DNA from: Norana najaformis
Lineage: Eukaryota > Annelida > Clitellata > Crassiclitellata > Hormogastridae
DNA: 64,000 nt
Direction: 5' to 3'
NCBI GenBank assembly: GCA_964023275.1
Contig: OZ029913.1
Coordinates: 48,177,976 to 48,241,975 of the forward strand
In this document: one piece after another, positions 22,165 through 32,171 of the stretch
How the letters are laid out: every line of letters starts with the position of its first letter
Position numbering within the stretch: the first letter of the stretch is position 1
Made by a program: the position numbers and the translations under genes
Notes under the pieces: model-generated
Database searches by the model: none
What the model was told of the DNA's origin: nothing
The model's input: the letters and a program-made list of their open reading frames with translations, nothing else

Positions 22165-24340
22165 ATTGTAATTGTAATTGTAAACGAACATTTATAAAGC
22201 GCCACTTAGGAAACAGTGGCGCTCCCGACTTGAACAAACAAAAAGGATTTCAGGCGTTTGCGAGACTGGGTAGGAGAGAGACTAAGTAACTGAAGCCGCA
22301 GGTCAAGAGGAAGGCAGTTCCAGCTGGAAGGGCCAACAAAGGCAAAGCTCCTGGACTGGGCAGTTGTAGTGCGGACGCGAGGGACTACCAAAAGACCACG
22401 GGTAGCTGAGCGAAGGGAGGCATGGGCAGGCAACGAGGAAACCGGAATACAAAAAGAAGTTAAGTAGGACGGAGCAGAGCCTAGAAGGCAGTTGCGCATA
22501 AGGATAAGAATCTTAAACTGGATCCGTTGACTGACAGGAAGCCAATGAAGTGAATCACGAATAAAAGTAGGTATATGGGCAGACTTTGGAAGACCACCGA
22601 TAAGGCGTGCAGCAGCATTAAGTATAGACTGAAGCTTGGAGGTGTTAATTGCAGAAAGTCCAATATAGGCAGCATTGCCAAAGTCAATCCTAGTGCAAAT
22701 CAGGGCATGGACCAAAGTAGTGATCGCATGAAGAGGAAGCGAGTGACGAATAGAGCGGAGTTGTCGTAGGTGGTAAAGACAAGAGCGGGAGATATTATTT
22801 ACATGGTCAGTCAGAGAAAGAGTTTGATCCAGGGTGATTCCGAGGTCACGGACTGAGGAAGAGAAGTGGATATGAGGGAAATTAGAGGAAAGGGAACTAA
22901 AGTCAATTTTGCCAAGCTGGACACGGCCACCTAGCCAGATATATTGAGTCTTATCAGGATTAAGACAGAGGCGGTTAGAAGACATCCAGAGATCTAGAAC
23001 AGAGGTGGCCTCAAGGATCCGCTCAACCATCAGAGTGGCTGAGGCAGCCGGGCCATGAGTAAAGGATTGAGTGTCATCAGCATATTGGTGAGATGAAACA
23101 TCCAAGGGAAGAAGTATACTGGCCAGGTCAGCAGTATACAGGATATATAGAAGAGGTGCAAGTACCGAACCCTGTGGAAGACCATAGGGAATGTGAGTCC
23201 AGGCAGAGCGAGTGGGCCCAAAAATAACAGAAAGGGAGCGATCAGAAAGAAATGAGCGAAACCAAAGAAGAGCAGAGTCAGTAAGGCCAAAGGATTTAGA
23301 CAGTCGTTCTAGAAGAATGGAATGATCAACAGTGTCGAAGGCAGCACTAACGTCATAGAGAGCAAGAAGAGTGACATGGCCATGGTCAAAGGCATGAAAG
23401 ATGTCAGCTAGAAGGCGGGTGATGAGTGATTCTGTCGAATGGAATTTCCTAAAACCAGATTGAAGGGGAGGCATGAGAGAATTAGATTCAAGGTATTCAA
23501 CCAGTTGAAGAGAGATACATCTTTCAAGGAGCTTCGAGAGGAAGGAAAGGTTAGAAATAGGACGATAGTTAGAAGGAGAGTTAGGGTCCAGACCTTGGCG
23601 CTTGAGGGAGGGAAAGACAACTGCCCTTTTATGTGACGCTGGAATGGAACCCTGACTCATTGACGAATTACATAATAAATGTAGAAAAGGAAGAAAGTCA
23701 TCAACAAATTCCTTAATTAGAAATGGAGGAAGTAGGTCAAGTTCGCATGACTTCGCGGGGGAGTCCAGTAAAAGTCGACGAAGGACATCCGGTTGAATGG
23801 TTTCCCAGCACGAGAGGTTGGCAGTTGTGGTAGGGAAGGACGGTGGGGTGAATCCTCAGTAGATCGACGGATCGAGTCAATCTTGGATCGCATAAAGTCC
23901 AAGTAGTCGTCTGCAGAGAACGGATGTTGAGAGTGGGAGGAGGAAGGTGAGGAACGACCTAGGCGTCAACAAGTGATGACCAGAGGCGACGAGGGTTTCC
24001 TTTTTCTCTGTCTATCAGCGACTCCCAATACGAAGTTTCTTTGGTTCGGAAAACGGAATACATATCTCGAAGGTGATGGGTCCAGGTAAGGCGATCAGCA
24101 GGATCACGAGTGCGACGATATCGGCGCTCTAGACGTCTGGTGTTCCGACGCAAAGCGCGGCATTGGCTGTCAAGCCAAGGTCGTAGTGGTCTCGAGCGAA
24201 TCCGATGTGGACGGAGAGGAAGTAGGGCATCAATGAGAGGAAGAACCGATGAGTTGAATAGGGTGAAGAGATCCTCGGTTGAGCACTCATTTAAGGAGGA
24301 GAGATCAGCGTAGATAGAGCTACTGAGGAGACCTGCATTA
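22165..24340 (-). mobile_element. LINE-B, 5'-truncated, with an intact 484-codon reverse transcriptase frame
   Basis: The minus-strand frame 23660-22206 is uninterrupted for 484 codons. Motifs in order: SNYRPISNLSFLSKLLERC, QSGFRKFHSTESLITRL, LLALYDVSAAFDTVDHSILL (first catalytic Asp), PYGLPQGSVLAPLLYILYT, HQYADDTQSF (catalytic YADD), CLNPDKTQYIWLGG, then the thumb (RSCLYHLRQLRSIRHSLP; LHWLPVSQRIQFKILILMRN; ARS-type FVGPSSWNCLPLDLRLQLL) and RKRLKSFLF. Upstream (24153-23959) the endonuclease-RT linker RRLERRYRRTRDPADRLTW survives in other frames. The 3' tail is TTACAATTACAATTA at 22165. Its tail abuts the hAT target duplication. CR1/L2-like clade. Confidence 0.9.
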
Positions 24341-25041
24341 TTACCATTATTATTAGAGTATTACCACTCTAAGATCTTTGGTATTACATCTGTGATATCC
24401 GCAGGATTAGACGCTAAGTTCCCTTTTCTACCCTTTTTGGCTGTTATCCCGGCACCCCGTCTACTGCAACTCGCTTCTTACTGGCATTTAAAAAGCCAGT
24501 TTGATGAAGCTTCGGAGTCCAAAATACCCCAGGCCACATTGGCAAGAGCTATCCCTAATATTCCAAAATACGAACATATATCACCGATCCTAAAATCAGT
24601 GTATTGGCTGCCCACAGAAAAGGAAATAATTAATGTTCAACCCTATATACAAGGCTCTACATTTCAGCCAATCTCAGTGTGTTACTAACTCCCAAGACTT
24701 GTCTCTACTCGGCCAGGTCTTCTGTATATCTAAATCTGACTTCCGCGAAAAAGGACAGCTCTCGGTAGGCGTGCGTTTAGATTCTGGAACTCTCTTCCAG
24801 CAAAGGTTCGCTCTGGAAAGTTTCCCTGGGCCTACAGATCTAGATTTAAAACTCATCTCTTCCTGGACTCGTTTCCTCTTTAGGCTTTTCCCGTGTTTTA
24901 TCGGATTCCCTTCTTGGCTTTTCAACCGGACTCACCCTGGAATTTGGCTTGCACAACAATTTTGCTTAGCAGCGACCATCGACTGATGGCTTCAGCATTA
25001 TTATAGTGGCGCTGTAGAAGTTCCCAGATTATTATTTTAAT
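24341..25041 (+). mobile_element. LINE-D, second segment
   Basis: Continues LINE-D from 16196: codons for DIRRIRR near 24398, a degraded LDYCNSLLTGI region near 24460, TLARAIPNIPKYEHISPILK (24540), VYWLPTEKEI, and downstream FRS-like and LFQQRF blocks. The 3' UTR has accatcgactgatggcttc and gcgctgtagaagttcccaga, ending in an ATTATTATT tail. Multiple frame changes. Together with 15860-16196 this is one old insertion split by about 8.1 kb of later DNA. Confidence 0.75.
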
Positions 25042-25195
25042 TGCAAACTCAAGTGGGCGGAGGTTACTTGGCCTGATTCCTTCCAATCACTTTTCATGTA
25101 TTTGCATATAACCTAGTTTTCGACTGCTGTCCCTAATATTTCGATGCAAATGTTTAAAGAATCAGAAGTGACTATTAATCTTGTTTGTGTTGAAA
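25042..25195. other. Unassigned spacer
   Basis: Short AT-rich spacer between the LINE-D tail and the LINE-A tail. Nothing recognised. Confidence 0.4.
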
Positions 25196-25560
25196 TCGTT
25201 GGTAATCTTAATCGTGAAATTTCTACAACGCCCAACGAAAGCCACGTCACGAGGGTCAGGTTATTTACAGGTGCTCAGTCAAAACAAAATCGATAGGCAA
25301 GTGTTCGGTTCCAGTTCAAGATCCAAGTATCGGGCAGAGACAGCGTGGCAGCTACGGTGGGTGATGTTTGGGATCGGAGCGGAAGGAGAGATAAGGAGAA
25401 GGGGAGTCAAGATAGGATCAGTGAAAGAGGAATGTTTTCAGTTTTGAGGGAAAGGCCAATGCAGAAATTCCAAGCGGTGGAGCATAGGTGAGTTCAGGGT
25501 TTGAGTTTATTCCAGTGGTGGGGCAGCCATGGCGATGGAGCGATTGCCAAATTTCAAGGA
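25196..25560 (-). mobile_element. LINE-A 3' part, minus strand (first segment)
   Basis: Begins with the tail GTAATCTTAATCGTG in reverse, then the 3' UTR words cgcccaacgaaagcca and aaatcgataggca, then the C-terminal coding end (reverse of LPPEL and LKT.LF.SYP). Stops abruptly where LINE-D begins and resumes at 26333. Confidence 0.75.
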
Positions 25561-26332
25561 TCTAATCTAATCTAAAAACCTCTATAGTCCCACTGTAATA
25601 ATGCTCAAGGCATCAGTCGATGGTCGCTGCTAAACAAAATCATTGTCCGAATCAATTTCCGTGGTGAGTCCGGGTTGAAAAGCCAGAGAAGAGGCCAGAA
25701 TCACAGAGACAGCATACGGAGGAAATGAGTTCAGGAAAAGATAAGTTTTTAGTCGAGATCTGAAGGCTGAAACAGACTTTGCTAAGCAAATATTTGCAGG
25801 AAGAGAGTTCCAGAGTCTAGGGCTAGCGACAGAAAAGGCACGCCTGCCAAGAGCTGCTCTTGTCCACGGAATAGTCAGATTTAAACAGCTAGAACACCTG
25901 GTCAAGTGGAGATAAGTCTTGGGAGCCAGTACAGAGTGTAGATAGTGAGGTTGGGTGAAATGTAGAGTCTTGTATACAATTAGTCCAGTCTTGAACATTA
26001 TGCGCTTTTCTACGGGCAACCAATGCAATGTTTCAGGATTGGTGAGATGTGATCATATTTTGCAGTTTTAGTGATAGCTCTTGCTAATGTATTTTGAACT
26101 CTGTGAAGCTTCATCACATTAGCTTTAGAAATGCCAGTAAGAAGCGAGTTACAGTAGTCAAGACGGGTGGAGACTAGAGCATTAGCCAAACAAACCAAGG
26201 CAGAGAAGGGAATGTGGCGCCTAATCCTACGTATATCGCGAATGTGATAGTGTGCAGACCTACATGTAGAATTAATATGTTCACTGATTGACAGATTGGA
26301 GACGTATACGACACCCAAATTGCGGGATGAGG
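25561..26332 (-). mobile_element. LINE-D 3' end inserted in LINE-A
   Basis: Frame 26318-26010 carries GVVYVSNLSISEHINSTCRS, IRDIRRIRRHIPFSALVCLA and LDYCNSLLTGISKANVMKLH. Frame 26028-25630 carries MHWLPVEKRIMFKTGLIVYK, RAFSVASPRLWNSLPANI and FRSRLKTYLFLNSFPP. The two overlap in different phases, so there is one frameshift near 26020. The 3' end shows the tgctcaaggcatcagtcgat block and an ATCTAATCTAATC tail. 5'-truncated insertion. Confidence 0.85.
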
Positions 26333-26680
26333 TGATGGATGAGGTGACGGGAGGAGGGAGAAGTGTTAAGGCAGAAGAGGAGCGGGTTGAGCGCAGTGGC
26401 TGGATTGTAAATAACTCACAAAGATAGGAGGGTTGGGTGGATTGAAGTGTGTTGTAGGTAAGTGTACTTTGTACTTGATTCTTTCAAGTATTTTGAGCCA
26501 GTGAAATGGTTTAAGAACAGGAGTTGTATGATGGTGTTTGGGGGTTTTGGTGGCAGCACAAGCAAGAGCATTCTGAATGGCTTGAAGGCGGCTTATTTGG
26601 GTGAAGCCTATGTTCAGGAAAAGTGAATTGCAATAGTCTAATTTAGCAAGAACTATTAGTAACGTTGTTGTACAAATGTA
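26333..26680 (-). mobile_element. LINE-A, minus strand (second segment)
   Basis: Minus-strand text reads LAKLDYCNSLFLNIGFTQIS, RLQAIQNALACAATKTPKHH and TPVLKPFHWLK, matching LINE-A at 10090-10260. Continuous with 25196-25560 once the LINE-D insert is set aside. Confidence 0.8.
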
Positions 26681-26683
26681 AAT

Positions 26684-26745
26684 GTACACGGTTTTATATA
26701 GCGACCCTGTTCATTTTGCATTTTTACTTCTTTGAATGGAAATAT

Positions 26746-26804
<59 letters not shown>

Positions 26805-27320
26805 TTTATTTTGCCACAAGACAGACAGCACACAAACCTATAGAAAACAAATACAAAGAAAACTAAACTACAAACTAAGAAAAATACCGTCCATAAACGT
26901 CAGCACAGAATTCACTAATATTGCAATTTTGCAAAAACACTATAATTATCACAAAGCATCCTTTTCTGTCGTTGTGCAAACAATTCTTACAACTCAGTTA
27001 AGGCTGTTATTATTGTAATATAACTTTGACAAGAAAGAATACTGTCCCACATTAATATCAGTCTGAAGCGGCAAACAACTAACATACATGCGAATGTACC
27101 TCAGACAATGAACGAACCGCGTCATTTACTTTGCAGATGCATGGGACCTTAATTGTGGCACCCATTCAAATAAGCAGCTGTGTTGAAGGATCTCACCCTA
27201 TAAATTCATGGTAAACATCGCAAGCAGCTGATTCTACATATTGTGTGAGATCCTTCACCACCACTGCCTGTAGCCACTATCGGTGCGAACAGGCATAATG
27301 TAATATTTCCATTCAAAGAT
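26684..27320 (-). repeat. Repeat family F, copy 3, interrupted by (AT)n
   Basis: Starts AAATGTAAATGTACACGGTT and shares tatatagcgacc and cattttgca words with the copies at 3838 and 4636. The distal part (27110-27320), with cccattcaaataagc, gaaggatctcacc and gtgagatccttcacc, also resembles 3900-3970. An AT microsatellite and about 300 unassigned bases lie between. Confidence 0.45.
26749..26798. repeat. (AT)25 microsatellite
   Basis: An uninterrupted run of AT dinucleotides about 50 bases long. Confidence 0.97.
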
Positions 27321-28449
27321 GTGAGATTATTCTAGTGTATGACTGTTATGTAAACGAGATTTTGTAATTAGTAAATAGTGCTCAGACATGTCTCTTCCAT
27401 CTTGCTTACCCACCATAGCCTGGCTTCTGGTTTTTCTGACCTGTTGAAATTTGACCCAGCTTCTGTAACGGTTTATGATTTTTGCTTGTGATTTGACTTG
27501 AAGTGCCCCTGGTTGGCACCATACTAGTCCAGATTAGATTAATGCTCAAGGATGGGTGGTGTGCCCAATGTTTCTCATGTTTGCTGTACGTTTGCCATGC
27601 TCAGTGTTTGGTATGATCTATGTGTATGCTTGTACATACAAATGTTACATTATTTCAGACACTGAGCTAAACTAGTGCTAGATTGAGCAATTAGCAGCTG
27701 CAACAGATTCTGCATATAGCTGTTTTCTTTTTTGCTTGAGTTTCCAAATTTCTTGAGTAAATTACCTTCATTGGCCAGCTTTTCCTAAGCACAATGAAGT
27801 TATGATTTCTTTGTGAGTTTGAAGATGTTGGCTGAGTTGGTATGGCTTCTACCTAAGGGCTAGAGCCTCTCCTTATCTCAAGTTTGACTGCTTGCAGATC
27901 ACTCTGGTTTAGCTTTGCTTTTATCCCTTTCTCACAACATTCATCATGCCCTTTTCACTCAAAAAGAGGGGGCAAAGGTGTCTTTGGCTCCTGCTTTAGA
28001 CCATAAAGGTAAAAATGTGTTGGTGCATTCATGTAATCTGTAATTTTTCTGGAAGGACTAAGAGCCTGGAAGCTGTGTAAATACACCGCAAAAACCAAGA
28101 TGAGCAAAAGGACATCAAAATTTTTGCCCCCTTAAAATTTTGTGGATCCCCAGTGGCCCCCACTTTCAAAACCATGCTGATACCCATAGCTGGCCCATAG
28201 ATACCTGAAATGGCCATCTTGGAAGTCAGCATTTGCTGATGGCTAGGGATGCAACATGCACCATTTGTTACCACTTGAAAATTCTTTTTTAAGGGTTGAA
28301 CCCAGAGTGCTTCTCTGCATCTGCTTTCATGCCTTAAAGGAATGCTACATTACAAATCCTCCATAGCATTATATCTGTCACATTATATTACTTATTACTG
28401 TCTGATAAAATTATATTTTATTACTTTCCAATTGTTGGGTCCATTTCAG
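27321..28449. other. Region upstream of the RHBDD1-type gene; nothing recognised
   Basis: Unique-looking AT-rich sequence lying 5' of the first recognisable coding exon. It may contain promoter or 5' UTR sequence, but I can point to no motif. A tttcag at about 28445 and a ttttag at about 28487 could be 3' splice sites for an exon with 5' UTR. Confidence 0.35.
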
Positions 28450-28558
28450 GTTTCTGAGTATTTAAAGCTATCTTGTGATGATTGGTTTTAGGAGACTGCT
28501 ACGTGTGTAGACCTCTACCCTTTAATTCGGTAGATTTCTGCAGCTGTCCTTCTTGGCC

Positions 28559-29018
28559 ATGCCTAATCCAAGAGGTCGTGATAGGGCCTCTGGCCTAGCA
28601 CTATATCTTTTGTTAGGTCAAATGGCTCAAGTTGGATTTGACAGGATACCCCCTGTAACACTGGCTTCAATAGTTGGCCAGGTTGCAGTATTTTTCCAGT
28701 TGTTTGATGTTCACTGGATGAGATATGACCTGAACAGCATCTGCATCAGTGCTTTATATGTCTGGTACAGAGAAGACTGGAAGCGCCTTCTGCTGGCAAC
28801 ATTCTTCCATGCAGATGAGTGGCATCTGTACTTCAACATGATTTCAATGCTGTGGAAAGGGATCAAACTGGAAAAGAAATTTGGTAGCATCTATTTCTTG
28901 TTTCTTGTGGCTGTCTTTTCAGTCCTTGTTAATGTGATCTTGGTTGCTCTGTCTTTGTTTGCTGATCATCTGACTCATGACCATTCGTACATCACACAGT
29001 GTGCTGTCGGATTCTCAG
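28559..29018 (+). CDS. RHBDD1: Rhomboid-related protein 4 (RHBDD1-type), coding exon 1
   Basis: Encodes the N-terminal part of an intramembrane serine protease of the RHBDD1/RHBDL4 type, in vertebrates an ER protease acting in membrane-protein degradation. The ATG at 28559 gives MPNPRGRDRASGLALYLLLG. Family landmarks: IPPVTLASIVGQ (first membrane segment), W-R-LLLATFFHADEWHLYF, NMISMLWKGIKLEKKFGS, a hydrophobic segment (FLFLVAVFSVLVNVILVALS) and the catalytic motif AVGFSG with Ser at residue 153. The exon ends in a clean attctcag/gtacat donor, splitting the Gly codon after that Ser (phase 1). Length and motif spacing match the human protein closely. Active-site Ser and His (exon 3) are both present, so the gene looks functional. 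Confidence 0.93.
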
Positions 29019-30169
29019 GTACATTTACCAAATATTGTTTAAAAATTTGCTTATGCGCTAGAAACTTCATTTCATGCAATACTGACATAATAATTATGGC
29101 GAAGGCTTGTTATCTCTACAAAATTACTCAATTATGTTGAAAATTTGTTATAACATGGTATTTAATGTGGCCCAGCATTGTAATGCAGTTAACTGTAATA
29201 GTAATTTGAAATTTATCTAGCTCTGCTTCAAGATTAAAATGATCAAAGGTGCTCATTAACTGATATTAGATGTAGTTAAGAACAGAAAGCTCATCAGTTA
29301 GAAAACAGTGCTCAGATAACTAGAAATGTCACCAGTGACAGGCTCCCACATGCACACAGAGGCCACCCAACGAATTTCCATCCAGCGTTGACAGGTGAAA
29401 CCACATTTAGAGTTCCTGAACTGCATTGCATCGTGTTTGAGGAATGACAACAGCGGATGTGGTCTGCTGCTTGGGTTGCACAGTTGCCTCACTGTCCAGC
29501 AGTCCCTCACAACAGCGAGGTATATGATATAGCGTCTGGACATTACTCAAGCCAGCAAGTCTGCAGGACAGGCATTTAATTGGTTGCATGTTTGACAGTC
29601 AATGACACTCTGATGACTCTCGGCATCCTTCACTGAATGCAAGATTTTCTTTGTTCAAAACGGCATACAGGTCTCTACATCTGAGGCATAACTGTCTAAC
29701 TGGAATAGGTTAAAGTGGTAGCAATGACTTGCAACAAAACACCATCAAGAAAACTGCTGGAATCAATAAAAAACTTTGAAATGCAGATTCAATTGCAGTA
29801 GAAATCCAGACATGAGGAATTAGAAGTAAAGTTTGCACAAGATGTACAAACTGCCAAATGACTAAATTAGGCAGAACAACAACCAAATTGACTACAGAAA
29901 TGCACAGTTCAGTGTTTGTTATGCGAAAAAGTTGAAAGAACATTTTAATTTTAATCTGTTTCTTTGGTAAATAACAATCAGTTAATTAGTCATTTGAAAG
30001 GTACAGATATATGTACCTAAGGCATGTGTATGGGCATACGAACCCAAATATGACCTACTCTTTGCCTCAGAGCACCAGCCATCCACATGCTGCAGAATTC
30101 CTTAAACCCTTGTGTTCTGTGCCCTGTTTGTATTTGTATGTTGACACAAAATCGTTCGTTCGACAGGGG
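29019..30169 (+). other. RHBDD1-type intron 1, left part
   Basis: Start of a 12.5-kb intron (29019-41556). No repeat or coding signal recognised up to the LTR element at 30170. Short minus-strand frames at 29298-29943 carry no motif. Confidence 0.5.
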
Positions 30170-30739
30170 TGGGTGGGTTCGGCCTGGCCTGTGTGGTCCA
30201 GGACTTACAAAGGCCGACGTCGAGGATGGCATGCAGTTAATGAAGGCTCTCGAGGCCTAGATGTCGAAGGCCGTGATGCAGGCGGAGACGGCGAGACGCA
30301 GACCGTCGACTCAGGTGAAGACAGCGAGGCACAGACCGTCAAGGCGGAGTCGGTGACCGAGGCGAAGACGTCGAAGACTGCATCCAGGCAGAGACGGCAG
30401 ACCCAGGCGTAGACCGTCGACTCAGGCGAAGACGGCGAGGCACAGACCATCAATGTGGAGTCGGTGACCGAGGCGAAGACGTCGAAGACTGCATCCAGGC
30501 GGAGACGGCAGACCCAGGCATAGACCGTCGACTCAGGCAAGGACGGCGTGGCACAGACGTCGAAGACCTGTGTGTACAATATGCACACACATAAGTTATT
30601 GTTTTGTTCGTCGTTCCTCGGGTAAGTATAGCGCCTCTGGCAACTCAATAAAAGGTGTGACGAAAGTTTGATGCAGAGATAATTCAAAAGCACTCGGCAG
30701 GCGGCGGTACCGAGGCTTAGCAGTCACAGTTTTGTGACA
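30170..30739 (-). repeat. 3' LTR (570 bp) with internal 111-bp tandem repeats
   Basis: Minus-strand start TGTCACAAAACTGTGACTG, end CCGAACCCACCCA. A polypurine-rich tract lies immediately upstream on the minus strand. Inside, a 111-bp unit starting GACCGTCGACTCAGG recurs at 30301, 30412 and 30523. Because 111 is 37 codons, the array leaves a long open frame (162 codons) of Cys/Ser/Val-rich repeats that I do not regard as a gene. An aataaa word on the plus strand near 30647 faces the opposite way to the element. Confidence 0.92.
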
Positions 30740-30817
30740 TCCTCCCGCCGCCAGGGGGCGAACTCAGCAGTACTTGTAGCTGCTGGATCTTTCAACATTG
30801 TAGTTATTGAGCGCATA

Positions 30818-31891
30818 TCAAAATCGGTCTGGTTTTCGAATCTGACGCTTGGGTCTTCCTTCGGCATCTCTGAGATGTAGCGAATCGTCCTCCTCCTCGT
30901 CCCCGTCGAGCGTAGTTTCTTCATATCTGGACCCATCATCAGAAGATTGGTCCAGGCTGAGAGCACGTCGCCGGGAACCAGTTGGCTGAACAGACTGCTC
31001 TTCACCATCGAGCCAGCTGTGAAGGCCAGGTGTGTAGCACGGTTTCAGCTTGTCAACATGCACAATCGTGGGTTTACTCCGCCGGCTACGCTGGATTTCC
31101 ACGTTGACGTCACTTATTTCCTTGGTCACCAGAAACGGTCCGTGGTAGAAGCTGGTCCATTTCGCGCTTCGGCCAGGAAGACGTCGAGGAATCAGGCACC
31201 ACACCCAGGTACCTTTTGGAAAAGTGAGAGGGCGAGTTTTCATATTATAGCGTAACTTCCTTCTCTCGGCAGCGCGATTGAGGTGCTCCCGTACTAACGA
31301 GTAGGCTTCTCGCAGCTGCTCTTGCTGCTCGACAACGAACTCCACGTGGCTGCGCTGCTCTCCCTGTGTGGGCGGCGGTCCATACACGATATCCGCTGGA
31401 ATCCTTGCCTCGCGCCCGAACATGAGGAAGTACGGTGTGAAGCCGGTGGACTCCTGGATAGACGTTCGATAAGCAAACGCCACAGCCGGCAGCTTATCAT
31501 CCCAGTCCCGATGATTATCAGACACCCATTTGGCCAGGAGGGCATTGAGTGTGCCGTGGAATCTTTCAATGTTGCCGTTGGTAGATGGTTTGTAGGCGGT
31601 GGTACGGATCTTGTCTATGGAGAGGGCACGACAGATCTCTCTAAATAGGTCACTCTCGAAGTTCCTACCTTGGTCGGTTAGCAGCTGAAGCGGCAGTCCG
31701 TGAGTGCAGAAAACTCGATCTACAAGAATACGAGCGACGGTTGAGGCCTCTTGATTCCGCATGGGAAATATCTCCACCCATTTGGTGAAGTGGTCAATCA
31801 GTGTGAGGATATACACGTTCCCTTTTGCAGACTTTGGATGTGGTCCTGTTATATCTACGCCAATCCTTTCCCATGGCTCTCCCGTCAACAT
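30818..31891 (-). mobile_element. Gypsy integrase (open 357-codon frame)
   Basis: Opens with GEPWERIGVDITGPHPKSAK (first catalytic Asp in VDITGP), then YILTLIDHFTKWVEIFP, FCTHGLPLQLLTDQGRNFES (second Asp), TTAYKPSTNGNIERFHGTLN (catalytic Glu in NxxIERFH), AFAYRTSIQESTGFTPYFLM, and a C-terminal WCLIPRRLPGRSAKW...YHGPFLVTKE region of GPY/F style. The N-terminal zinc-binding part is missing. A pyrimidine-rich gatttttcag lies just upstream of the first codons. The frame is whole from core to C-terminus, but the element lacks polymerase genes. Confidence 0.9.
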
Positions 31892-32171
31892 TGGCTGAAG
31901 CCTGAAAAATCACATCTCACTGAAGGGAAACTCTGCCAACATGCCTGTATGGGGCCCATAAGGAACCCATATTCCTATATAGGACCCACACAGGGCTCAT
32001 ATAGGTCCCATCAAATGTTTATGAGCATAATCGCAGAGATATTATCCAGCAGTGTATGTAGCCTCTTTACCAGGACTTTTCTCTGTCACTTGGCCAACCG
32101 ATTTCCTCAGGATACCTGATACACTGGCTCTTCTTGTACACAGTCTGATGATTCAAATCTTCAAACTCTCG
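31892..32171 (-). other. Joint between NAB and integrase
   Basis: About 280 bases of unrecognised sequence following the NAB stop. The part 31940-32010 is a run of ggcccat/cctatatagg/cccac words resembling a scrap at 14840-14890. No poly(A) tail marks the end of the NAB copy, as would be expected for a LINE-made retrocopy. Just before the integrase the minus strand reads gatttttcag, which resembles a 3' splice site. Confidence 0.5.

Noticed and set aside
28553-28558. Upstream TTG start for the RHBDD1-type protein
   Set aside because: A normal ATG lies six bases downstream at 28559 and gives a standard-length N-terminus; a non-ATG start is unnecessary.
30205-30693. 162-codon repeated Cys/Ser/Val-rich minus-strand frame, with a twin at 33897-34385
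   Set aside because: Entirely inside the LTRs and produced by the 111-bp repeat whose period is a multiple of three.
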